Assembly (NCBI RefSeq): GCF_010500995.1
Contig: NZ_QVMK01000032.1
Coordinates: 1-64,000 of the forward strand
DNA from: Bacteroides sp. 224
GTDB taxonomy: Bacteria > Bacteroidota > Bacteroidia > Bacteroidales > Bacteroidaceae
Reading direction: 5' to 3'
Length of the DNA stretch: 64,000 bases
Shown: in pieces, positions 52,118 to 60,652 of the stretch
Layout: the number at the start of each line of letters is the position of its first letter
Position numbering within the stretch: position 1 is the stretch's first letter
Program-made: the position numbers and the translations under genes
Notes under the pieces: generated by a model
What the model was told of the DNA's origin: nothing
Databases searched by the model: none
What the model saw: the letters and a program-made list of their open reading frames with translations, nothing else

Positions 52118-54625
52118 ATGAAAAAAACGATCATAAAACTGAGCTTACTAAGCTTATTGCTGATGCTGTTTTGCCGGAATGCTTCGGCACAATCTGATAT
52201 TGTAAAAGAATACCTTCATTACGGTCCGTTTGAAGTGCGAACTCCGTTAATGATTGATACAGTAGATATTAACAAGAAGAAGTTCGATGTAAAAGCATTA
52301 ATGACAGAGTCGCTACCGGTTGCGGCATACTCGGGAAAAGGAGATGTTGTAAAAACAGACGAAGAGGGTACGCTCATTATCAACCCTCAGAAACAGGGCT
52401 ATGCCATTGGCTTGCTGACGTTCTATCTGGATGCTCCCGTTTTCTGCACACCGGAATTAACCATAAAAGGACTACCGGATGCAGCCGAGCTTTATCTTAA
52501 CGAAAAAAAAGAAAACCTGAAAAACGGATCGGCTAAATTGACATTGGAACCCGTGCGCCACGAACTGGTTATTAAATATATAGCCGAACCCAACAAGGAG
52601 TATAAGGTAAAAGCCACAATCAGCGATCCGAAAGGGTTAACTCCTGCTGCTACTACCAATCCATCAAAGAGATACAGTATATATGATGCTGTTAACGGAA
52701 GGCGAATACAATCGGCTAACATCTCGCCCGACGGAAAGTATTATTTAGTTCACTATTATGATGTACTTCCTACCGGAAAGAGAACCGAAAATATAGTGTT
52801 GATTGACAGCAAAAGCAACAAACAAACAACATTGAAACACACCGGATTGCGATGGATGCCTACAACCGGAAAGCTGTTTTATGTATCGGAAAGCGCCCAA
52901 GGACTTAACTTGGTAACAGTAGACCCAAGCTCTTTGGAAGAAGAAGTTATTGCATGGGGACTCCCAACCAAACAATTCACAATATCGCCTACAGAAGATT
53001 TCATCATCTTCTCGAAACCGGATATCGGACCGGCCGAGAAAGGAGAGGTAAAACAGGTATTAGACCCAAGCGACCGAAGCCGCAGTTGGAGAAACAGATC
53101 TTCTTTATACAGGCATAATCTATTGAGCGGAGTTACGGAAAGGCTGACTTTCGGCAACACATCAAATAGTTTGCAGGATATTTCGCAAGATGGACGTTAT
53201 TTGCTATTCGGCAGTTGGCACTCAGATTACAGTGATACTCCTTTTACTTGTATGACCTTCTGCACATTAGATATGCAAACCATGAAGGCAGATACCATAG
53301 TAATAAACGACAGAGATGCAAACAGAATGCTTTTCTCGCCCGACGGAAAGGAGTTGCTTGTTCTGGCATCAGCAAATGCTTTCGGCGGCATCGGGGCGAA
53401 TGTGCCCGAAGGACGAATTATAAACAGCTACGATAAACAATTGTTTTTATACAATATTGCCGACAGAAAGGCAAAAGCTTTAACCAAAGATTTTGATCCA
53501 TCCGTAAAATCATTCATCTGGAGTGACTACGATAACCTTATTTACATAACTGCCGAGAATGAAGACCGAGTATCACTCTATTCCATCAATCCAATCAAAG
53601 AACAAATAACGGCTATAGCAACAACAGAAGATGTGGTGTCGAGCCTATCCTTGAGTCGGGCTACCCCTGAACTTCTTTACTACGGATCGGGACTATCGAA
53701 CACATATCGGCTGTACACTATAAATCTAAAGAAAAAACAAGAACAGTTGCTCGATGATGTATCAGCTAAAACACTTAAAGACGTTCGATTTGGAGAGGCA
53801 GGAGATTGGAACTTCACCAGTAGCGAAGGAGATCTGATTAAGGGGCGGTATTATCTGCCGGCAGATTTCGATGCAAATAAGAAATACCCGATGATAGTGT
53901 ACTACTATGGAGGCACAAATCCTACAACCCGACGCTTAGAAGGACATTACTCCCCTCACATCTTTGCCGGAATGGGATTTGTGGTTTATATTCTGCAACC
54001 CAGTGGTACAACAGGCTTCGGACAGGAGTTCTCTTCGCGACACGTTAATGCTTGGGGAAAAAGAACAGCGGATGAAATAATAGAGGGAACAACGAAGTTC
54101 TGTGATGAACATTCATTTGTTGACAGAAAGAAAGTGGGCTGCGTAGGTGCTTCATACGGGGGATTCATGACTATGTATCTGCAAACGGTGACGGATATAT
54201 TTGCCGCTGCCATTTCTCATGCCGGCATAAGTAACATTTCCGCTTACTGGGGCGAGGGTCTTTCAGGTCACAGCTACAGTGCCATAGCCAGTGCCGGAAG
54301 CTATCCGTGGAATGCAGAATGGCTTTATGCCGGACAAAGTCCGCTGTATAATGCCGATAAGATAAACACTCCCCTCCTCCTTTTACATGGAACAGCAGAC
54401 ACCAATGTACCGGTAGGGCAAAGCTATGAAATGTTTGTGGCTCTCAAGATATTGAAAAAAGACGTTGCCCTGGTAGTAGTAGAAGGCGAAAACCATGGCA
54501 TCATGAAGTACGACAACCGGATAAAATGGAGCAACACCATGTATGCCTGGTTCTGCAAATGGCTGAAAGACAGACCGGAATGGTGGGAATCGCTTTATCC
54601 GGAGAAAGAGTTGTTAGAAAGGTAA
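52118..54625 (+). CDS. S9 family prolyl oligopeptidase-type peptidase
   Basis: An 835-residue exported serine peptidase (signal peptide ending near SAQS at 25). An N-terminal beta-propeller (about 170-560) precedes the alpha/beta-hydrolase domain with S679 in GASYGGF, D761 in GTADTNVP and H793 in GENHGIM. This is the layout of dipeptidyl peptidase IV-like enzymes and acyl-peptidases that digest oligopeptides in the Bacteroidetes periplasm. Its stop codon is 11 bp from that of a convergent gene. It appears to be core metabolism inside an accessory zone. Confidence 0.92.
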   Translation: MKKTIIKLSLLSLLLMLFCRNASAQSDIVKEYLHYGPFEVRTPLMIDTVDINKKKFDVKALMTESLPVAAYSGKGDVVKTDEEGTLIINPQKQGYAIGLLTFYLDAPVFCTPELTIKGLPDAAELYLNEKKENLKNGSAKLTLEPVRHELVIKYIAEPNKEYKVKATISDPKGLTPAATTNPSKRYSIYDAVNGRRIQSANISPDGKYYLVHYYDVLPTGKRTENIVLIDSKSNKQTTLKHTGLRWMPTTGKLFYVSESAQGLNLVTVDPSSLEEEVIAWGLPTKQFTISPTEDFIIFSKPDIGPAEKGEVKQVLDPSDRSRSWRNRSSLYRHNLLSGVTERLTFGNTSNSLQDISQDGRYLLFGSWHSDYSDTPFTCMTFCTLDMQTMKADTIVINDRDANRMLFSPDGKELLVLASANAFGGIGANVPEGRIINSYDKQLFLYNIADRKAKALTKDFDPSVKSFIWSDYDNLIYITAENEDRVSLYSINPIKEQITAIATTEDVVSSLSLSRATPELLYYGSGLSNTYRLYTINLKKKQEQLLDDVSAKTLKDVRFGEAGDWNFTSSEGDLIKGRYYLPADFDANKKYPMIVYYYGGTNPTTRRLEGHYSPHIFAGMGFVVYILQPSGTTGFGQEFSSRHVNAWGKRTADEIIEGTTKFCDEHSFVDRKKVGCVGASYGGFMTMYLQTVTDIFAAAISHAGISNISAYWGEGLSGHSYSAIASAGSYPWNAEWLYAGQSPLYNADKINTPLLLLHGTADTNVPVGQSYEMFVALKILKKDVALVVVEGENHGIMKYDNRIKWSNTMYAWFCKWLKDRPEWWESLYPEKELLER

Positions 54626-54636
54626 TGAAAAGGGGG

Positions 54637-55830
54637 TTAATTCCCCCTTACCAAATATTCTCCAATATTTCTTGTTTCGGCGTTAAACTGTACAAGAAAT
54701 CTGAGGAAAGCATATTCTACTTCATTATTTGGAAACTTCAGCAGATACATATTTAGCCTCGATTCATAACCTTTGATAGTTAGATAACCACTTTGGTAAA
54801 ATACAGGAATAGGATTATTGGCCTCAACACGATATTGCATAAAAATATCCGAACTAGTTTCTACTCCGTCTATTAACTCTCGCAAATCATAATCGCTCCG
54901 TTTAAGCAACTCAACAAGAAAAGTAGGCGTACCAGTCTGGAACCAATAGTTTTCAAACTGCTGCTTATAGAATGAGTTCAGTACACTAAATGGATTAAAC
55001 ATTCCCGGCGAGTTTGCGCTGAAGTGATAACCATCATATTGAGCTTTCATATATGCAACCGTTTCCTCAAACGAAAGGTTATTACTGAGGCTCATTTGTT
55101 TTATCTCAGGAGTGAAAGTAGCTACAAGTTCCTCTTCTGTAATACCACACACTGCACTATATCGCATATCCATGCTGATATCATTCAATTGATTGAGATC
55201 ACTGAATATACTGACATGCGAAAACTTGGTAACCCCTGTTAAGAGCACAAAACGTAAATAGCGATCAGAACTTTTCAATACAGCATAGAAAGCTTTCAAA
55301 ATATTGCGGTACTCCTCTGCCAACGGCTCATTAAACATAGTCTGCAGCAAGGGTTTATCATATTCGTCTATAAGAATAACCACACCACGGCCAGTTTGCT
55401 CGTAAGCTCGATGGATAACATCCATAAAACGACCGGAAAGAGTTTCACTTGTACTGTTTGATGAATAGAAGGTTTCCCACTTACGAAGCTGGCGATCAAT
55501 AATATCTACCAACCGTTCTGCCGAATCGTATTTCTCTGCATTCAAATCAAGATGCAACACAGGGTAAGTATTCCATTCTTTCTCCCATTTCTCTATTGCC
55601 AGTCCTTCAAAAAGATCTTTCCGCCCTTGAAAGTAAGATTCAAAAGTAGAAAGCAGCAGACTTTTACCAAAGCGACGGGGACGACTCAGAAAATAAACAC
55701 TCCCCGTATTGGCTATTTGCCACATAAGAGCACTTTTATCAACATAAAGATAACCTTCCTTACGAATTCTTTCAAAGGTTTGTATCCCAATGGGGAGTTT
55801 GCGAGTTAAATCTATTGCTGAGATATCCAT
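54637..55830 (-). CDS. AAA-ATPase-like protein (PF09820), C-terminally truncated
   Basis: A 397-residue protein starting MDISAIDLTRKLPIGIQTFE (an upstream extension in the same frame is unlikely to be coding). Walker A-like SRPRRFGKSLLLSTF, Walker B GVVILIDEYDKPLL, and the family's block YDGYHFS are present. Members normally run to ~520 residues with a C-terminal PD-(D/E)XK domain (PF08011); here the chain stops at YLVRGN just after the linker, 11 bp from the S9 peptidase stop. The nuclease domain is thus missing. Confidence 0.8.
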   Translation of the reverse strand: MDISAIDLTRKLPIGIQTFERIRKEGYLYVDKSALMWQIANTGSVYFLSRPRRFGKSLLLSTFESYFQGRKDLFEGLAIEKWEKEWNTYPVLHLDLNAEKYDSAERLVDIIDRQLRKWETFYSSNSTSETLSGRFMDVIHRAYEQTGRGVVILIDEYDKPLLQTMFNEPLAEEYRNILKAFYAVLKSSDRYLRFVLLTGVTKFSHVSIFSDLNQLNDISMDMRYSAVCGITEEELVATFTPEIKQMSLSNNLSFEETVAYMKAQYDGYHFSANSPGMFNPFSVLNSFYKQQFENYWFQTGTPTFLVELLKRSDYDLRELIDGVETSSDIFMQYRVEANNPIPVFYQSGYLTIKGYESRLNMYLLKFPNNEVEYAFLRFLVQFNAETRNIGEYLVRGN

Positions 55831-55898
55831 AATTACCAAGGTTTGATAGTAAAAACAAAAGTAAGCATAATTATTGATTATGGGAGAAAGGAAAGTAC

Positions 55899-55937
55899 AC
55901 AAAAAAACACAGAAACTCAAAAGCAAGTTTCTGTGTT
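55899..55937 (-). terminator. Intrinsic terminator of the DUF4332 gene
   Basis: Arms AACACAGAAACT (55906-55917) and AGTTTCTGTGTT (55926-55937); read leftward, the hairpin is followed by seven T. It lies 27 bp after the DUF4332 stop. Confidence 0.88.
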
Positions 55938-55963
55938 ATATTCAAATTAAAGTAATATCAGCA

Positions 55964-56374
55964 TCAATATTCCAATACTCTGGGAAGAGTTTTAGCTTCT
56001 TCAACCCATTTTTCCACTTCTTTTAAAGATGGAGTGCGACGGGTTAGTTTTTTCTGTTCGTTTACTTCTTCCATTTTAGCGCAAAGATTGTCTGCTCTTC
56101 TTTGTGCCAACTCAGGAACTGTATCTACACCGGCTGCTTCAAGCAGTTCAGAATACTCCTGACCTACTCCGGTAATACGAAACAAGTCAACCATATTGGC
56201 AAACTTCAAAATCAGCTTCTCTGATATCTCGGTTTGCTCGGCAAGATTTTTTCTTTGAGTCTTTGTTTTTACGTTTTCAAGCAATTTGTCGGTAGTGTTA
56301 ATACCTACATTGCGAAACTTCTCTCCCATAACAGGACCTATGCCCTCAATTTCTTCAATTTTATAATTTGCCAT
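55964..56374 (-). CDS. DUF4332 helix-hairpin-helix protein
   Basis: A 136-residue protein built of two helix-hairpin-helix units (IEEIEGIGPVMGEKFRNVGI and ITGVGQEYSELLEAAGVDT), as in DUF4332. Such units bind DNA without sequence preference or mediate protein contacts. The gene has its own terminator. Its role is unknown. Confidence 0.85.
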   Translation of the reverse strand: MANYKIEEIEGIGPVMGEKFRNVGINTTDKLLENVKTKTQRKNLAEQTEISEKLILKFANMVDLFRITGVGQEYSELLEAAGVDTVPELAQRRADNLCAKMEEVNEQKKLTRRTPSLKEVEKWVEEAKTLPRVLEY

Positions 56375-56497
56375 AAAAAGTGTGTTTGTTGACCCTCCTG
56401 AAAAGAAGGTCGGTTATTAATATTAGTTATCATTCTCTATCAATGATTTCTCAAAAGTAGGAATAAATTAATTAATAATCAAGTTTCGCCCCTCTAA

Positions 56498-57577
56498 TCA
56501 ACAGAAGCGAGAGTTGTCTGCCAACCTAAACCCACGAAGCAGTTCTTCAATACTCAACCGTTTCTTGCCTGCCACTTGCAGGGTTTTCACGGATATCATC
56601 CCATCTGCTGTGGCTACATACAGGTAGGTTTTTCCATCTGTCAGAAGCGATCCTTCCGGCAAATTATGTTCTTTATTTATCTTTTCTGTTTCGTAGATTT
56701 TTACGGCAATGCGTTTTCCATCCGGTGTTTCCATCTCCGTCCATGCAGCAGGGTAAGGAGAAAGACCACGAATGAAATCATATATCCTTTTTGTTGGCTG
56801 CGACCAATCAATGCGACAGGTATCTTTAAAGATTTTAGGAGCCGGACGAAGCTCTCCAACTACCGCCATCTCCTCCTGAGGAATTGACCTGACCGTGCCA
56901 TTAAGAATAGCCTCAACTGTTTCTACCACCAGTTCTCCACCAAGATTCATCAACTTATCATGCACAACACCCACATTGTCGGTATCGGCAATAGGTACAC
57001 GAACTTGCTGAATGACTTCTCCCGTATCAATTTCATGAGTCAGGAAGAAGGTTGTGATACCCGTTTCCGTATCGCCATTCATCACCGCCCAGTTGATAGG
57101 AGCTGCACCGCGATACTGTGGAAGCAAAGAAGCATGAAGATTGAAAGTTCCCAAACGAGGCATATCCCAAACCACCTCGGGCAGCATACGAAAGGCAACT
57201 ACTATCTGCAAATCGGCTTTCCATGCACGAAGCGCACTTAAAAATTCTTCATCTTTCAACTTCACGGGTTGCAACAAAGGCAAATTCTTCGACTCGGCAT
57301 ATTGCTTCACCGGAGAAGCCTGTAATTCACTTTGATGCCGACCCACCGGCTTATCGGGCATGGTAATTACCCCTACCACATTATAGCCGCCTTCTACTAA
57401 ACAACGAAGAGGTTCCACCGCGAAATCGGGGGTACCCATATATACAATACGCAGAGCCTCTACAGCCCCTATAGCCTCTCCCCGACCCTCTCCAAAGGAG
57501 AGGGAGGAGGGAGATTGATTATTTTGTGTATTCAAATCCTTATCCATGATTTCTATTTTAATGCCATCTTCTTTCAC
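56498..57577 (-). CDS. fmt: Methionyl-tRNA formyltransferase with palindrome-encoded extension
   Basis: Formylates the initiator methionyl-tRNA. The enzyme proper begins at LRIVYMGTPDFAVEPL (about residue 42); catalytic motifs are NLHASLLPQYRGAAPIN and THEIDTGEV (N, H, D). The first ~40 residues are extra: the frame opens with GTG (57577) as MKEDGIKI, and residues ~24-35 (SPSSLSFGEGRGEA) are encoded by palindrome C3. An ATG ten codons on (57547) is an alternative start. Homologues in Bacteroides start close to LRIVYMG, so the extension probably came from insertion after the original fourth or fifth codon. Confidence 0.93.
   Translation of the reverse strand: MKEDGIKIEIMDKDLNTQNNQSPSSLSFGEGRGEAIGAVEALRIVYMGTPDFAVEPLRCLVEGGYNVVGVITMPDKPVGRHQSELQASPVKQYAESKNLPLLQPVKLKDEEFLSALRAWKADLQIVVAFRMLPEVVWDMPRLGTFNLHASLLPQYRGAAPINWAVMNGDTETGITTFFLTHEIDTGEVIQQVRVPIADTDNVGVVHDKLMNLGGELVVETVEAILNGTVRSIPQEEMAVVGELRPAPKIFKDTCRIDWSQPTKRIYDFIRGLSPYPAAWTEMETPDGKRIAVKIYETEKINKEHNLPEGSLLTDGKTYLYVATADGMISVKTLQVAGKKRLSIEELLRGFRLADNSRFC
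57473..57508. repeat. Palindromic element C3 inside fmt
   Basis: AGCCTCTCCCCGACCCTCTC followed by its hairpin partner GGAGAGGGAGGAGG; in frame in fmt codons ~24-35. Inverted relative to C4. Confidence 0.92.
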
Positions 57578-57608
57578 CCTCTCCTTTGGAGAGGGCCGGG
57601 GAGAGGCT
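57576..57608. repeat. Palindromic element C4 between the CLC stop and the fmt start
   Basis: ACCCTCTCCTTTGGAGAGGG plus CCGGGGAGAGGCT. Its right end is 1 bp from the CLC stop codon (57610-57612) and its left end overlaps the fmt GTG. It pairs with C3 across ~65 nt. Confidence 0.92.
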
Positions 57609-57609
57609 T

Positions 57610-59400
57610 TTAGTCTTCCGAGAAGTGTACCAACACCTCTCTATATGAATTAAATATCTTCGATTTCGATACAAATCCTAAGTATTTCCCTTCGGTAGTT
57701 ACCACAGGTAAGTTCCACGCTCCGGTATCATCGAACGTGCGCATCACTTGCTCCATACTGTCGCTATCATAAAGGCGAGCCGGAATGGCAGTCATCAGTT
57801 TTTGCACCTTAAAACGATGGTACAGTTCTTGCCTGAACATGATATTACGAATATCATCCAGCAATACTACACCAACCAGTACTTCATCTCTATCGGTTAC
57901 CGGAAACATATTGCGATGCGAATTAGAAATAACCTTTACCAGTTCTCCTAAATCCATTTCCGGATGAACTATGGCAAAATCTTTCTCTACCACATGCTCC
58001 ATACGCATCAAGGTAAGCACTGCTTTATCTTTATGATGAGTTATCAGTTGACCTTTTTTTGCCAAACGCATAGAATAAATGCTATGGGGTTCAAAGATTA
58101 TTATTGTCAGGTAAGAGCTAACAGATACCATCATTAGAGGCAGAAACAGATCATAGCCCCCGGTTAATTCAGCTATCAGAAACACTCCGGTTAAGGGTGC
58201 ATGCATAACCCCACTCATCAAGCCCGCCATTCCCATCAACGCAAAATTCTTCTCCGGCAGGTCGGGTGTTGTTTCAAAAAGGTTACTGAAATGAGAGAAT
58301 ATAAAACCTACAATACACCCTAAGAAGAGTGTAGGAGCAAAAGTTCCTCCGGTTCCCCCTCCCCCATTGGTGGCGCTGGTTGCAAATACTTTAAACACTA
58401 CAATTAATAAAAGGTATATTAACAGCAGATTTCCTGCGCCATAAAAAAGCGAGTTATTCATGGCGGTATCCCATTCTTCGCTGCTTGTTCCGTTCAGCAG
58501 AAGCTCTATGGTATCATACCCTTCGCCATAAAGAGATGGGAATAAGAAAATAAGTATGCTCAGCATTATACCACCCACCAAGAGTTTCCTATAAGGAGAT
58601 TTCAGTTTACCGAAAATACCCTCAGTCATATTCATGGCACGGGTGAAGTAGAAAGAAACTAATCCGCAGAAAATACCCAACAGTAGTACGTAGGGAATAC
58701 GTTCCATCTCAAACGGGTTGTCTAAGTTGAACTTAAACATAGCACCGGCACCGGTAGCTATATAAGATACAGTGGCAGCGGTTACTGACGAGATTAGTAA
58801 AGGCAATAAAGAAGACATGGTAAGATCGAGCATTAATACCTCTAAGGTAAATACCAAGCCGGCTATAGGAGCTTTGAAAATACCTGCCACCGCGCCTGCT
58901 GCTCCACAGCCCACCAAAAGCAATAAGGTGCGGTGTTGCATTTTAAACACACTACCCAGATTAGAGCCTATGGCCGACCCCGTTAGCACAATGGGGGCTT
59001 CGGCTCCTACCGAACCTCCAAATCCGATAGTAATACTACTGGCAAATATTGACGACCAGATGTTGTGTCTTTTAATTCTTCCCTGCCTGCGAGATATGGC
59101 ATAAAGAATTTTGGTGACCCCATGACTGATATCATCTTTCACAATATAACGAACAAACAAGCCTGCCAGCAAAATACCTACCACAGGATAAACCAGATAT
59201 AAGTAGTTGGCACCTGTTGCGCTAAAATTATCTGTCAGAAAATTCTGAATTAAGTGAATCAGCCACTTCAGCAGCAAAGCAGCCAAAGCTGTAAAAATGC
59301 CCACCAGAAAACTTAAAATCAGGATAAATTGCTTTTCTTTTATATTCTTTTCGCGCCATAACAATAGACGCTGAAACAAACTTACTTTCTCTTTTTTCAT
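57610..59400 (-). CDS. CLC family chloride channel/transporter with CBS domains
   Basis: A 596-residue inner-membrane protein of the ClC family, with about ten to twelve helices and two C-terminal CBS domains (about 460-590). The gating glutamate is E134 in GGSVGAEAPIVLTG, and the GxFxP motif is GGTFAPTLFLG; the tyrosine region is near the end of the membrane part. It is probably a Cl-/H+ exchanger or fluoride/chloride channel, with CBS domains that bind nucleotides. It overlaps the upstream Sua5/YciO gene by 4 bp and is followed by fmt. Confidence 0.92.
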   Translation of the reverse strand: MKKEKVSLFQRLLLWREKNIKEKQFILILSFLVGIFTALAALLLKWLIHLIQNFLTDNFSATGANYLYLVYPVVGILLAGLFVRYIVKDDISHGVTKILYAISRRQGRIKRHNIWSSIFASSITIGFGGSVGAEAPIVLTGSAIGSNLGSVFKMQHRTLLLLVGCGAAGAVAGIFKAPIAGLVFTLEVLMLDLTMSSLLPLLISSVTAATVSYIATGAGAMFKFNLDNPFEMERIPYVLLLGIFCGLVSFYFTRAMNMTEGIFGKLKSPYRKLLVGGIMLSILIFLFPSLYGEGYDTIELLLNGTSSEEWDTAMNNSLFYGAGNLLLIYLLLIVVFKVFATSATNGGGGTGGTFAPTLFLGCIVGFIFSHFSNLFETTPDLPEKNFALMGMAGLMSGVMHAPLTGVFLIAELTGGYDLFLPLMMVSVSSYLTIIIFEPHSIYSMRLAKKGQLITHHKDKAVLTLMRMEHVVEKDFAIVHPEMDLGELVKVISNSHRNMFPVTDRDEVLVGVVLLDDIRNIMFRQELYHRFKVQKLMTAIPARLYDSDSMEQVMRTFDDTGAWNLPVVTTEGKYLGFVSKSKIFNSYREVLVHFSED

Positions 59401-59960
59401 TCTCTGATAATCTTTATTACGCCACCTTTACCCAATTTTATAATACTCGAAGGTTTGGGGCGACTCATATCTTCTTGTCTATACTGAACAACATAATCTA
59501 CTGCCGACTTTATATCCTCACTAATTTCACTAAAGCTTGCCGGCGAAGGTTGTCCGCTGATATTAGCAGATGTAGAAACAATGGCTTTGCGGAACCGTTG
59601 ACAAAGTTGATGCGAAAACTTCTCGGTCGTCACCCGAATGCCTACACTTCCGTCTTCTGCCAAAAGATCGGGTGCGAGGTTTCTTGCACCGGAGTAAATA
59701 ATGGTTATCGGTTTATCCGAAAGTTCGATAAGATCCCAAGCTACATCGGGCACCTCATCCACATAAAAGTCTACTTTCACGGGCGAATCTACCAACACAA
59801 GCATGGCTTTGCTGTCCACACGCTGTTTAATTTCATATATTTTGCGAACGGCTTCCGGATTAGTTGCATCACAGCCCAATCCCCAAATCGTGTCTGTCGG
59901 ATAAAGGATAATGCCTCCTTCGTTCATCACCCGACAGGCTTCTTTAATGTCATCTATCAT
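59397..59960 (-). CDS. Sua5/YciO/YrdC family protein (threonylcarbamoyl-AMP synthase-like)
   Basis: A 187-residue protein of the YrdC fold, whose best-known members make threonylcarbamoyl-AMP for the t6A modification of tRNA. Motifs: GGIILYPTDTIWGLGCDA, VRKIYEIKQR, and STSANISGQPSP. I use the ATG reading MIDDIKEACRVM; a start 12 codons upstream lacks support. Bacteroides have more than one YrdC-type gene, so this could be TsaC2/YciO rather than the essential enzyme. Overlaps the CLC gene by 4 bp. Confidence 0.88.
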   Translation of the reverse strand: MIDDIKEACRVMNEGGIILYPTDTIWGLGCDATNPEAVRKIYEIKQRVDSKAMLVLVDSPVKVDFYVDEVPDVAWDLIELSDKPITIIYSGARNLAPDLLAEDGSVGIRVTTEKFSHQLCQRFRKAIVSTSANISGQPSPASFSEISEDIKSAVDYVVQYRQEDMSRPKPSSIIKLGKGGVIKIIRE

Positions 59961-60018
59961 AATTCCTGTATACAATCTTTCGGATACGAATTGCAAAAAT
60001 ACATAATACTTTCCTTTA

Positions 60019-60050
60019 TTTGCACGAATATGGATAAAAAGCTACTTTTG
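60019..60050 (+). promoter_or_regulatory. Promoter of the thioesterase gene
   Basis: TTTG (60019-60022), 20-bp spacer, TACTTTTG (60043-60050); the start codon is 43 bp downstream. An exact consensus match. Confidence 0.8.
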
Positions 60051-60092
60051 CAGATTCATATAGTTAGAACAACGTTATTAAAACTCATTATT

Positions 60093-60530
60093 ATGGAAAA
60101 TATTACTTTTCATCATACACTCCCTATTCAATTAAGATTTAACGATGTAGACAAATTCGGTCATGTTAATAATACAGTATATTTTACTTATTATGATTTA
60201 GGAAAAACCGAATACTTCTCCAGAGCATATCCGGGAATCAATTTCGAGAAAGAAGGTGTGGTAGTGGTTCATCTGGAAACGAATTTTCTTTCTCAAATTT
60301 TAGCACATCATCGCATTGCCGTACAGACTGCAACCACAGAAATCGGAAACAAGAGTTTAACCATTATACAACGTGTAATTGATACGGATACCAACGAGGT
60401 CAAATGTATCTGTAAATCGGTTTTAGTGGCTTTCGATCTCGAAAAGCATGATTCTATCGAAATACCGGAACATTGGAAAGAAGCACTTTGTGCCTTCGAA
60501 GGAAAGGATTTAAGAAAGAAAGTGGGTTGA
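60093..60530 (+). CDS. Hotdog-fold acyl-CoA thioesterase (4HBT type)
   Basis: A 145-residue protein of the 4-hydroxybenzoyl-CoA thioesterase group. The signature RFNDVDKFGHVNNTVYFTYYD contains the catalytic aspartate and the following helix; later VVVHLETNFLSQI is the central strand. It would hydrolyse acyl-CoA or acyl-ACP in the cytoplasm. The start is set by the ATG reading MENITFHHTLPIQLRF, 43 bp after a consensus promoter. Confidence 0.9.
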   Translation: MENITFHHTLPIQLRFNDVDKFGHVNNTVYFTYYDLGKTEYFSRAYPGINFEKEGVVVVHLETNFLSQILAHHRIAVQTATTEIGNKSLTIIQRVIDTDTNEVKCICKSVLVAFDLEKHDSIEIPEHWKEALCAFEGKDLRKKVG

Positions 60531-60652
60531 AGTAACCTAATAATTCATTCAACATAGAATATACTTCCTTTTTTTTTAGTACTTTTACACGTTATTGAAA
60601 AATCGTGTCTTTCTGACACCTTGAGAGCAAAAAAAGGAAAAAACAATATATA

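Noticed and set aside
59475..60092. Upstream extension of the thioesterase frame
   Set aside because: The extra ~200 codons are antisense to the Sua5/YciO gene and lie upstream of a perfect promoter; the ATG at 60093 is the start.
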